20,850 bases of DNA. Source: a virus. The stretch spans positions 1-20,850 of IMG/VR virus record IMGVR_UViG_3300020467_000071; one strand, written 5' to 3'. Made by a program: the position numbers and the translations under genes. This document shows, one piece after another, positions 1 through 5,984 of the stretch; within the stretch, counting starts at the first letter, position 1; each line of letters starts with the position of its first letter. The notes beneath the pieces are model-generated. The model did not search any database and had not been told where the DNA came from. It saw only the letters and a program-made list of their open reading frames with translations.

Positions 1-112
1 AGTCGGCTTACTTGCGTCTCCTATACGGGAGATGAACGTTGTGTTAATACTAACACATTTCAACTATTTAGTCAAGTTAATATGTAAATTTGTTACATCG
101 ACCCTACAGAGC
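1..112. other. Non-coding or gene-end region with hairpins
   Basis: No gene can be firmly assigned here. On the plus strand the frame starting at base 1 stays open to a TAA at 85-87, so it could be the last 28 codons of a gene that enters from the left, but the protein is not recognised. The stretch holds two small inverted repeats: TCTCC/GGAGA (17-21 with 28-32) and GTGTTA/TAACAC (41-46 with 51-56, four-base loop). These suggest structured RNA or a weak terminator rather than coding sequence. It lies just beyond the terminator of the minus-strand gene cluster. Confidence 0.3.
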
Positions 113-139
113 AAAAAAATACCCCGATTTTTTTTCGGG
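113..139 (-). terminator. Rho-independent terminator for the minus-strand cluster
   Basis: On the minus strand a stem CCCGA/TCGGG (139-135 with 127-123) encloses a seven-A loop and is followed within three bases by seven U (119-113). It starts about 30 bases after the stop codon of the gene ending at 169. The stem is short, but the position and the U-run are right for an intrinsic terminator of the transcript that carries the glutaredoxin-to-basic-protein genes. Confidence 0.65.
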
Positions 140-168
140 ATATATGGGAAAAAAAGTTCGATTTTGGT

Positions 169-540
169 TTACACCTTTCTTTTTTTCTTTTTAGGTGGTG
201 CTGATTGATGTCCCCACAACTTTGGACTTATAGTACCACTACCATACTCTATAGACTGTAAACCTTCTTTGAACTTATCCCAATACATATCAAAGATTTT
301 TGTCTTAGTTCCTCTTGTTAAATCTAAAACATTCTTATCATTAACAACATATTTAACAATAAAAGCATCAGTAGGTACTTGTCTAGAATTAACATCATCT
401 AGACTACCATTAGAAACCAAAATCTCACAACAATATTTTTGCTTAGAAGTTTCTTTCTCTTCCTTAGACCAAGGTTCAAACTTAGACTCTGGTTTAGGTT
501 CTAATTTTTTTTCTTCTTTTGTTGCTACTTCTTTAGTCAT
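169..540 (-). CDS. Conserved marine-phage protein of unknown function with basic C-terminus
   Basis: A protein of 123 residues. The N-terminal 35 residues are charged and low in complexity (Lys/Glu/Pro rich), so probably disordered. A compact part follows at about 36-110, including a YCCEILVSNG segment and a LTRGTKTKIFDMYWDKF segment. The overall pattern resembles a small uncharacterised protein I associate with T4-like cyanophages, without a known role. The last nine residues are PPKKKKRKV, a strongly basic tail that resembles the SV40 nuclear localisation signal with one extra Lys; this may be chance or reflect nucleic-acid binding. The start ATG overlaps the stop of the upstream gene (ATGA), so translation is probably coupled. 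It is the last gene before a terminator. Confidence 0.75.
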   Translation of the reverse strand: MTKEVATKEEKKLEPKPESKFEPWSKEEKETSKQKYCCEILVSNGSLDDVNSRQVPTDAFIVKYVVNDKNVLDLTRGTKTKIFDMYWDKFKEGLQSIEYGSGTISPKLWGHQSAPPKKKKRKV

Positions 541-1163
541 GATCTACCACCCCATATAATTTCTGGATATGCTTCTGATACCATATCCTTATCAAACTTA
601 TACTTATCAGTTAATTTCTTATCTTTAGTAAGAATAAGAATTTCTGCCTCTAATGGATGTAATCCTGTAAGAATATTAATGAACATAGTCTCTCTACGAA
701 GACCACTTAATGAATCATTACCACCCTTAATAAAATTATAGAATTTAGTATATTCTTTTCTAATACTTGCCTTTCCTTGATCTTGAGAACCAAGAGAAGT
801 AGTTCTCAGTTCACCCATTTTATCCACAGCATCCTGAATCTTTTCAGATAAAGTTCCTGTTGCTGTTTCATCCTCTATATTACTACCATAAGGAACTTCT
901 CCTTGAGGTAAAAGAGATATAACACTCTCATCAAAATTCCATATACAAACTGCCATTATAGATGGATGCTTATATCTTGAAAGTACTTCTATCTTCTTTG
1001 CTTTACTTCTCATCTTAGAAGCAGCATCAAATACCTCAAATACAAAAGGATTTGTTGGAAGATCTGGAACCTTTTGTGGTGCTGCTGGTTTCCTGGCAGC
1101 AGGTTTCTTAGTTGCTGTTGTTGACTTCTTTCTAGTCGTCGTCTTCTTCTTTGTCGTTGTCAT
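537..1163 (-). CDS. Conserved cyanophage-type protein with Lys-rich N-terminal tail
   Basis: A protein of 208 residues from the ATG at 1163; a TTG three codons upstream would give 211. The first 30 residues are a histone-H1-like tail rich in Lys, Thr and Ala (TTTKKKTTTRKKSTT, then KKPAARKPAAPQK). The rest is a globular domain with conserved-looking segments (FEVFDAASK, HPSIMAVCIWNFDES, FYNFIKGGNDSLS, GLHPLEAEILILTKDKKL, AYPEIIWGG). I recognise this domain as a family recurring in T4-like cyanophages (possibly the one catalogued as DUF6433), with no known activity. The basic tail suggests contact with nucleic acid, which is inference. It overlaps the upstream membrane-protein gene by 32 bases and the downstream gene by 4. 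Confidence 0.8.
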   Translation of the reverse strand: MTTTKKKTTTRKKSTTATKKPAARKPAAPQKVPDLPTNPFVFEVFDAASKMRSKAKKIEVLSRYKHPSIMAVCIWNFDESVISLLPQGEVPYGSNIEDETATGTLSEKIQDAVDKMGELRTTSLGSQDQGKASIRKEYTKFYNFIKGGNDSLSGLRRETMFINILTGLHPLEAEILILTKDKKLTDKYKFDKDMVSEAYPEIIWGGRS

Positions 1164-1353
1164 AATTTTCAAATCTAAATGCTACAATGTCATCGGGAAC
1201 TAAATTACCATTACCATCAAACATCTCAGGATGTATTCTAGGTATCTCTTGGTAGTTCATCATGTACTCTCTGGCAACCCAACCACCAATAGCTCCCACT
1301 ATTAGGAACAATAATGTTAGAAAAGATCCAAATACTAAACTTATTGCTAACAT
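1132..1353 (-). CDS. Small single-helix membrane protein
   Basis: A protein of 73 residues from the ATG at 1353. This start is chosen because AGGAGG lies seven bases upstream. The longer frame to 1551 would overlap the glutaredoxin gene by 80 bases and put its start inside it. Residues 2-24 form one hydrophobic transmembrane helix (LVFGSFLTLLFLIVGAIGG), followed by WVAREYMMNY, a HPEMFDGNGNLVPDD segment and a very acidic C-terminus (NDKEEDDD). The likely topology is an anchored N-terminus with an exposed acidic tail. Similar small proteins sit near structural and glutaredoxin genes in cyanophages, but no function is known. A consensus late promoter about 105 bases upstream indicates late expression. 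Confidence 0.7.
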   Translation of the reverse strand: MLAISLVFGSFLTLLFLIVGAIGGWVAREYMMNYQEIPRIHPEMFDGNGNLVPDDIVAFRFENYDNDKEEDDD

Positions 1354-1360
1354 GTCCCTT

Positions 1361-1366
1361 CCTCCT
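1361..1366 (-). promoter_or_regulatory. Strong ribosome binding site fixing the start at 1353
   Basis: The minus strand reads AGGAGG seven bases before the ATG at 1353. This perfect Shine-Dalgarno sequence decides against the longer open frame that reaches to 1551. Confidence 0.8.
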
Positions 1367-1457
1367 ATTTTAAGTGTGGTTATATGTATTGGTTTGGTTT
1401 TTGGTTTACCCCCCGTTAAGATGAATTCAAACCCACGATTAATATCATAATCTGGTT

Positions 1458-1465
1458 TATTTATA
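1458..1465 (-). promoter_or_regulatory. T4-type late promoter TATAAATA
   Basis: An exact TATAAATA on the minus strand lies just after the glutaredoxin stop, in a 118-base gene-free gap (1354-1471). In T4-like phages this sequence is recognised by the phage late sigma factor gp55. Transcription would start about 12 bases downstream and read the small membrane protein and the two following genes. The rest of the gap shows a run of six G and AT-rich leader sequence, and nothing else recognisable. Confidence 0.7.
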
Positions 1466-1471
1466 CTTCCC

Positions 1472-1720
1472 TTAGACGATTTTTTTCTCTCTAAGAAATT
1501 CAACTGTTTCAGTACATCCTCCAATCTTATGCCTTTGCCCTGTGTCATCACAGATTACCTGTGGGAATGTAGATCCTTGACCAAACTCCCCATAAAAATC
1601 CTCTCTTGTAAAATCATCCTCTAGATTATACACTACATGACTTAGATTTGTCAACGTCATTACTTGTTTTACTTTCTCACAATATGGACAACCATCTTTA
1701 CTATAAATCGTAAAATTCAT
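1472..1720 (-). CDS. nrdC: Glutaredoxin
   Basis: A protein of 82 residues, the usual size for a small glutaredoxin. It has the CPYC dithiol active site at about residues 11-14, the cis-proline loop TFPQV at about 52-56, and the GGCTETV glutathione-contacting motif near 67-73. It should reduce disulfides with glutathione; in T4-like phages the equivalent protein supplies electrons to ribonucleotide reductase for making phage DNA precursors. The symbol nrdC is used by analogy with T4 and has not been shown by function. The ATG at 1720 is the first Met and gives a normal N-terminus (MNFTIYSKDGCPYC). A TATAAT lies about 38 bases upstream, so it may have its own early promoter. Confidence 0.92.
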   Translation of the reverse strand: MNFTIYSKDGCPYCEKVKQVMTLTNLSHVVYNLEDDFTREDFYGEFGQGSTFPQVICDDTGQRHKIGGCTETVEFLREKKIV

Positions 1721-1753
1721 TTCTTGATATTGGGGTTTAAAAAATTATTTAGT

Positions 1754-1786
1754 ATCTATTATAACATAGATTAGAAACCAGCAGCA
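1754..1786 (-). promoter_or_regulatory. Possible sigma-70-like promoter for the glutaredoxin gene
   Basis: The minus strand carries a perfect -10 TATAAT at 1763-1758 and a poor -35 (TTGCTG, 18-base spacer) in the end of the tail-fibre gene. The -10 lies in the loop and arm of a 6-bp inverted repeat ATCTAT/ATAGAT (1754-1759 with 1766-1771), which could instead act as a weak end signal for the upstream late transcript. Confidence 0.35.
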
Positions 1787-3222
1787 AAAAATCCTGATAA
1801 ACTAACCTGACCTGCTCTAGAAGTTATTAAATCATCAACACCCTTTGTTGTACTTACATATGAAGTATTAACACCAGCAACACCAGGATAAGTATATGAA
1901 TTAGATTGTGTAATACCAAACCCTAAAACCTGATCATTATCAAGCACAACTACATCATTAATCTTATAATCCCCTCCTGTAGCTACATTTATTCCAGTAT
2001 TAAAGTCCCATTTATCAGTAAACTGATCCCATTGTATAGTTTTATCAAATCCACCTGGACCCATAACTTTAATACCACCACCATCAGCAGTAGCATTAGT
2101 AGGTCCGTTATGTTGGAAAGATACATTACTTTCTGATCCCGTACCACCAAGGGGATTCATCAAATTGACTTCATCATTAATAATAGAAGTAATAGTGTTA
2201 ATACCAGATGTAAATACAACAGTACCAGGTGTTGGTATTGTAAGTACTATTCCTGGAACAAGATTAGAGGTATCACTAACATCTTTTATCTTATCTTGTC
2301 CAGCAATAAGAGTACCACTAAAGGAACCACTAGTAAAATATCCAAGTTCTATATTATTATCTTTAACTCTAATCCTATTAGAAAATAAATTAGTACTTTC
2401 TCCTTTTACAGTAATCTCACTTTGACTAGTAAGATTTCCAGTAAGATTCAATGCTCCATCTAATTTAGTATCACCCAAAACATGTAACTTAGTTCCTGCT
2501 GTTATACCTACACCAAGATTACCAGTTACTCTCGCATTCCCTAAGACATACCTATCATCACTATCAAGAAGTCCACTTACAGCATAAAATAATTGTCCAT
2601 GACAGACAAAACTAACCATTGAATTTCTATTAGAGAATCCAATAATAGTTTGTCCTTCTTTTAATTTTATATCTGTTCTAGTATATGTCTGTCCTGGTTC
2701 AATTCTCTTACTATATTCAACATATTCAGTACTATCAAAATCACCTAGTGCTCCGTTAGAAATACCTATTGTAGCAACAGCTGCCTCAACACCCATGTTA
2801 CATACACTAAGAGTTGTATTAACCTGTGACCCTGAAGGAGCAGTGAATATAGATTTCTTTTGCTTATCATTAGATATAATATGACTAAGAACACCAGACC
2901 TTACTGGATGTAATGCATCACTGATAGTTTGACCGTAAAATAAAAAATTAATATCAGTCTGATCAGTTCTAGCTACTAATTTTTGTCCAGCACCTAAATG
3001 TATATCCTGAGTTTCATATGTCTGACCGTACTTAACCGTCTTATTATATTCAAAATACCTTAATGATGATCCATCCTCATACCCAAGTTGAATACGAGCA
3101 GGAGTAGAATTCTTACTTGATATAGATACCTTACCAACAGTAAGTTGGTCACTGCCTCCCATATATAATGTGCCAGGTTGGCCAACTGGTGGTATAATAC
3201 TATTTAATAGTCCAAAAGCCAT
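1771..3222 (-). CDS. Tail-fibre-like virion structural protein
   Basis: A protein of 483 residues. About residues 20-100 and 130-220 hold two copies of one beta-rich domain, each with an aromatic YFEYNKTV/YVEYSKRI strand, a YGQTYETQDI/PGQTYTRTDI turn, an L-x-x-GQ segment and a final FYGQ/CHGQ strand. A fibre-like part follows (GNARVTGNLGVGITAGTKLHVLGD), then beta-rich segments and a C-terminus ending in SGFFAAGF. The layout fits a trimeric receptor-binding fibre or baseplate decoration of a T4-like marine phage. The first domain type also forms the whole of the 106-residue protein at 13309-13629. A late promoter (GATAAATA) lies upstream, consistent with a structural gene. The exact virion location is unknown. 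Confidence 0.75.
   Translation of the reverse strand: MAFGLLNSIIPPVGQPGTLYMGGSDQLTVGKVSISSKNSTPARIQLGYEDGSSLRYFEYNKTVKYGQTYETQDIHLGAGQKLVARTDQTDINFLFYGQTISDALHPVRSGVLSHIISNDKQKKSIFTAPSGSQVNTTLSVCNMGVEAAVATIGISNGALGDFDSTEYVEYSKRIEPGQTYTRTDIKLKEGQTIIGFSNRNSMVSFVCHGQLFYAVSGLLDSDDRYVLGNARVTGNLGVGITAGTKLHVLGDTKLDGALNLTGNLTSQSEITVKGESTNLFSNRIRVKDNNIELGYFTSGSFSGTLIAGQDKIKDVSDTSNLVPGIVLTIPTPGTVVFTSGINTITSIINDEVNLMNPLGGTGSESNVSFQHNGPTNATADGGGIKVMGPGGFDKTIQWDQFTDKWDFNTGINVATGGDYKINDVVVLDNDQVLGFGITQSNSYTYPGVAGVNTSYVSTTKGVDDLITSRAGQVSLSGFFAAGF
3193..3198 (+). promoter_or_regulatory. Possible extended -10 promoter for the epimerase gene
   Basis: The plus strand reads TGG followed by TATAAT, an extended -10 element, about 55 bases upstream of the epimerase ATG and inside the first codons of the divergent fibre gene. 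No good -35 is visible, which is usual for extended -10 promoters. It would give host-polymerase (early) transcription of the two plus-strand genes. Confidence 0.4.
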
Positions 3223-3244
3223 TTAAAAACACAATAATTTTAAG

Positions 3245-3252
3245 TATTTATC
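3245..3252 (-). promoter_or_regulatory. T4-type late promoter GATAAATA
   Basis: The minus strand reads GATAAATA 23 bases before the ATG of the fibre gene at 3222. T4-like cyanophage late promoters follow the looser consensus NATAAATA. It lies in the 31-base gap between divergent genes, next to the start of the plus-strand epimerase gene. Confidence 0.6.
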
Positions 3253-3253
3253 T

Positions 3254-4072
3254 ATGATTATATTAACAGGATCAAAAGGATTCATTGGTCAAAACTTTCT
3301 CAAATATTTAATAGAACATTCTAAAGAAGAAATCGTCACAGTTGATGAACATGATTGTTGGGATTGGATAGCATACTTCAAAGATTGGGATAAAGTATCC
3401 CTCATATTACACCAAGGAGCGATCTCAGACACGACAGAAACAGATATAGATAAACTCCACAGAACTAATGTTTGGTTCACTATAGAACTGTTTGAGAAGG
3501 CAATAGAGCATCAAATAGATGTTAAGTTTGCCTCTTCTGCATCAGTGTATGGTAATACAAGGAAAAGTTTATGGGCAACCACACCTAATAAAATATCTCC
3601 ATTAAATTATTATGCTATCACTAAACTACAGATAGATTATTACATTCAAGACAACCTAGATAAGTTCTCATCCATTCAAAGTTTCAGATACTTTAATGTG
3701 TATGGAGAAGGAGAAGATAAAAAAGGAGATCAAGCAAGTCCTGTACATAAGTTTACACAACAAATAAAAGATACAGGTAAACTAAAACTATTTGAAGGAT
3801 CAGGTAAGTACCTAAGAGATTTTATTTGGGTTGGAGATATAGTAGAAGTCGTTCTTAATAATGATAAGCCATCTGGCATCTATGATCTAGGAACCAGTAA
3901 CCCAGTCAGTTTCAAAACTGTTGGTGAATTAATAGCATTAAAATATAAGGGGGAAATAGAATACATTCCATTTCCAGAACATCTAAAAGGAAAATATCAA
4001 TACCTAACTATCGCAGAGAAGGTATGGGACTATCAGTTTATAAACATAGCACAGTATCTTAATTTAATATGA
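3254..4072 (+). CDS. hldD: ADP-L-glycero-D-manno-heptose 6-epimerase (HldD-like)
   Basis: A protein of 272 residues, an extended short-chain dehydrogenase. It has the NAD(P)-binding GSKGFIGQN motif at residues 7-15, the HQGAISDTTETD segment, SSASVYG with the active-site Ser region, the YYAITK catalytic Tyr/Lys motif, FRYFNVYG, LFEGSGKYLRDFIWVGD and EYIPFPEHLKGKYQ. The last segments match HldD closely rather than other sugar epimerases; E. coli HldD has similar phrases and is about 310 residues, so this one is somewhat short. The reaction is epimerisation of ADP-D-glycero- to ADP-L-glycero-D-manno-heptose in the cytoplasm. Kinase and adenylyltransferase genes of the same pathway lie on the opposite strand at 5962-7099. 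It overlaps the next gene by four bases (ATGA). No clear Shine-Dalgarno sequence precedes the ATG. Confidence 0.88.
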   Translation: MIILTGSKGFIGQNFLKYLIEHSKEEIVTVDEHDCWDWIAYFKDWDKVSLILHQGAISDTTETDIDKLHRTNVWFTIELFEKAIEHQIDVKFASSASVYGNTRKSLWATTPNKISPLNYYAITKLQIDYYIQDNLDKFSSIQSFRYFNVYGEGEDKKGDQASPVHKFTQQIKDTGKLKLFEGSGKYLRDFIWVGDIVEVVLNNDKPSGIYDLGTSNPVSFKTVGELIALKYKGEIEYIPFPEHLKGKYQYLTIAEKVWDYQFINIAQYLNLI

Positions 4073-4632
4073 TTGACACAATACCACATTACATTTATTC
4101 AATAATAGATCCCCCGAATAAGGAAGATATTTTATATGCTTTAGAAAATGCAGAGTTAACAAAAGAACAAGAGTGTTCTTGGTCTGAAGGATGCTCAATT
4201 AAATTTGAAAGATTAGATTTAGAAAGAGAATTTAATTCACTATTTTCACCAACATTAAATATATTCTTCCAAGAATTAAATTTGAATACTAAAGATCTTA
4301 GCATCTACTGCCATGAAATTTGGAGAAATACTTATTCCAAAGGATTCTTTCAAGAAATACATGACCATCTACCTTTACATTTATCAGGTGTTGTTTTTTT
4401 AACTGATGAACAAGAAGATGATGGACAATTTTTCTTTTACCACAAACATTACTCAGAAGTTTCTAAAGAATGGAGAGATATTGGTTTATTCGGAGATAGA
4501 AAATTTGTAAAAGCTAGAAGAGGAAGAGTACTATTATTTCCATCACATATGTTACATGGCGTATCTGTACATAAATCAGATAATATTAGAAAAACTGTAG
4601 CATTTAATTTAGGATTCTTCAATCACCTTTAA
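4069..4632 (+). CDS. 2OG-Fe(II) oxygenase family protein (first)
   Basis: A protein of 187 residues. An H-x-D pair sits in FQEIHDHLPLHLSG at about residues 100-106, and the distal His with a basic residue lies in LFPSHMLHGVSVHKSDNIRKT at about 159-176. This is the iron and 2-oxoglutarate ligand set of small double-stranded beta-helix hydroxylases common in marine T4-like phages. The substrate is unknown; the gene is co-transcribed with the epimerase, so a sugar or glycan-related target is reasonable but is inference. Start and upstream stop overlap as ATGA, so translation is probably coupled. Its 3' end overlaps the convergent cupin gene by 14 bases. Confidence 0.72.
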   Translation: MIDTIPHYIYSIIDPPNKEDILYALENAELTKEQECSWSEGCSIKFERLDLEREFNSLFSPTLNIFFQELNLNTKDLSIYCHEIWRNTYSKGFFQEIHDHLPLHLSGVVFLTDEQEDDGQFFFYHKHYSEVSKEWRDIGLFGDRKFVKARRGRVLLFPSHMLHGVSVHKSDNIRKTVAFNLGFFNHL

Positions 4633-4975
4633 AAACCCTATGCGAATCTAAATCAAAATGTTGTGTAGAAAACTCAAATAATTCAGAGTCTTCCATAGCA
4701 TACATTTGATGTCTCATCTTTCTTTCAATATGAAACTTATCGCCTGGTTCTAAAACTATACTATCAGATAATGCAATATCATTATCAAAACCATAAAAGA
4801 GATGTATCTTACCAGACTGTAAGAAAAATGTTTCATCCTTTAGAAGATGATAATGCCAAGAACATCTCTTACCTTTAACAAAGAATAAAAGCTTACCACA
4901 ATATTCTGAGGTATTACATATCCACTTCTCATAACCCCATCCTTTAGGAACAAACTTTATATCGTTATTATTCAT
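4619..4975 (-). CDS. Cupin-domain protein, sugar-isomerase-like
   Basis: A protein of 118 residues, a single cupin barrel. The first motif GKRCSWHYHLLKDETFFLQSG (about residues 35-55) has the His-x-His and Glu metal ligands, and the second is LEPGDKFHIERKMRHQMYA (about 76-94). The opening KGWGYEKWI and the EFSTQHFDLDSHRV ending resemble the cupin domain of type II phosphomannose isomerase/GDP-mannose pyrophosphorylase, but the nucleotidyltransferase part is absent. Small cupins of this kind occur in sugar-nucleotide clusters as isomerases or epimerases, or as binding proteins. It is the last gene of the minus-strand sugar operon, overlaps its upstream neighbour by four bases, and converges on the plus-strand oxygenase gene. 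Its substrate is unknown. Confidence 0.72.
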   Translation of the reverse strand: MNNNDIKFVPKGWGYEKWICNTSEYCGKLLFFVKGKRCSWHYHLLKDETFFLQSGKIHLFYGFDNDIALSDSIVLEPGDKFHIERKMRHQMYAMEDSELFEFSTQHFDLDSHRVFKGD

Positions 4976-5640
4976 ACAAAATTAGGACCAGATCCCCATC
5001 CAGTAACAACTCTTCTCTTACCTTTTGTAACAGTAGTCACTCTGTGTACTATAAATGATGGTAATATTACTATTTCTCCTCTGCCAAGTTTAATATTTTT
5101 ATCCTCTACACCAAGTCTAAGTTGAAGATTACCACCCTCATACTCACTTACATCAGAAAGACCTATCATAAAAGAAACCTTTCTTTGATTACCCTTCATT
5201 CTCCTAGCAGGAATATCTATATGCCAATCAAACCTACCCTTCTCCTCTGCCCAATACTCTAAGTATTGAAGTGGTTCCCACCCAATAATATTATAACCCC
5301 ACAAATCATTATTAACAGATCTAACTAAATCAGAAATATATTCATAGACATCTAATAATTCATCACTAAAATCATCGCTAGTCATCCAAATCATTTTTGT
5401 TGATCTTATCTTCTCATTATCTGAAGCATATTCACTACCCATGACTAAAGCATCATTAAGTTCTTTATCACTTACAAAATTTTCTATTCTTTTTAATACT
5501 TCATCATCAAATACATTATTCATATGAACATGCCATAAGCTATGCTCTTCGTCTAATTTTATATAATTCTTATCTCTGAAAAAATAATCATACTTCTGAT
5601 CTATAATATTACCAAAAGCATCTTTAGCAGTCTCTCTCAT
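4972..5640 (-). CDS. 2OG-Fe(II) oxygenase, prolyl-4-hydroxylase-like (second)
   Basis: A protein of 222 residues from the ATG at 5640; a TTG one codon upstream is also open, but the ATG forms a TGATG junction with the preceding stop. The C-terminal half is a P4Hc-type barrel: the H-x-D motif in FDWHIDIPARR (about 139-145), the strand SFMIGLSDVSEYEGGNLQL, and the distal His plus 2-oxoglutarate-binding Arg in VILPSFIVHRVTTVTKGKRRV near the end. Such phage enzymes hydroxylate proteins or small molecules; the target here is unknown. It lies between the HAD phosphatase and the cupin in the sugar operon. It differs clearly from the plus-strand oxygenase at 4069-4632, so the two are not recent duplicates. 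Confidence 0.8.
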   Translation of the reverse strand: MRETAKDAFGNIIDQKYDYFFRDKNYIKLDEEHSLWHVHMNNVFDDEVLKRIENFVSDKELNDALVMGSEYASDNEKIRSTKMIWMTSDDFSDELLDVYEYISDLVRSVNNDLWGYNIIGWEPLQYLEYWAEEKGRFDWHIDIPARRMKGNQRKVSFMIGLSDVSEYEGGNLQLRLGVEDKNIKLGRGEIVILPSFIVHRVTTVTKGKRRVVTGWGSGPNFV

Positions 5641-5984
5641 CAATCAACACCAAAAAAGAATGTATCTGAATGCCATGCTTTATCATCAATAAAATGATCA
5701 GCATGTGGTTTACCCATTATCAATTCATTATACTTACATCCCCACTCATCTAATTGATCCTTTGTAAGATCAAATAAAACTCCTTCTGCTTTTACAGAAG
5801 CAATAGAGTGTGGTTCTTCCGAGAATCTACCCATTGCTCTCGCAGTAAAATATATTATATAATGACCTTCATCATATAACTTATTTATTTTTGCTATTCT
5901 ATCTTTCCAAGGTTCTGCTTTATGGTAATCTCTACCAACAGTTGGGGTACAGATAGTACCATCAATGTCTATACAGTATCTCAT
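5640..5984 (-). CDS. Small HAD-superfamily phosphatase
   Basis: A protein of 114 residues. It has all four HAD motifs: DIDGT near the N-terminus (residues 6-10; two Asp, nucleophile and acid), the Thr in YFTARAMGR, a Lys in MGKPHADHF, and the acidic pair in FIDDKAWHSD. It belongs to the short HAD proteins found in capsule and LPS gene clusters, which usually remove phosphate from sugar phosphates. Beside heptose genes it is a candidate replacement for GmhB (heptose-1,7-bisphosphate phosphatase), although it is much shorter than typical GmhB (about 190 residues). The ATG at 5984 has a perfect AGGAGG seven bases upstream, inside the end of the kinase gene. It overlaps the kinase gene by 23 bases. 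Confidence 0.8.
   Translation of the reverse strand: MRYCIDIDGTICTPTVGRDYHKAEPWKDRIAKINKLYDEGHYIIYFTARAMGRFSEEPHSIASVKAEGVLFDLTKDQLDEWGCKYNELIMGKPHADHFIDDKAWHSDTFFFGVD

Noticed and set aside
32-208. Plus-strand open frame of 58 codons starting with ATG after GGGAG
   Set aside because: It runs through the terminator hairpin and into the antisense of the basic-tail protein gene, has low-complexity Phe/Lys/Leu composition imposed by the poly-A/T runs, and resembles no protein.
1354-1551. N-terminal extension of the small membrane protein to an ATG at 1551
   Set aside because: It overlaps the glutaredoxin gene by 80 bases, whereas the ATG at 1353 has a perfect Shine-Dalgarno sequence and a late promoter lies between.
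2165-2425. Plus-strand frame of 86 codons opposite the first fibre gene
   Set aside because: It is the antisense shadow of a well-supported fibre gene, with no ribosome site or recognisable protein.
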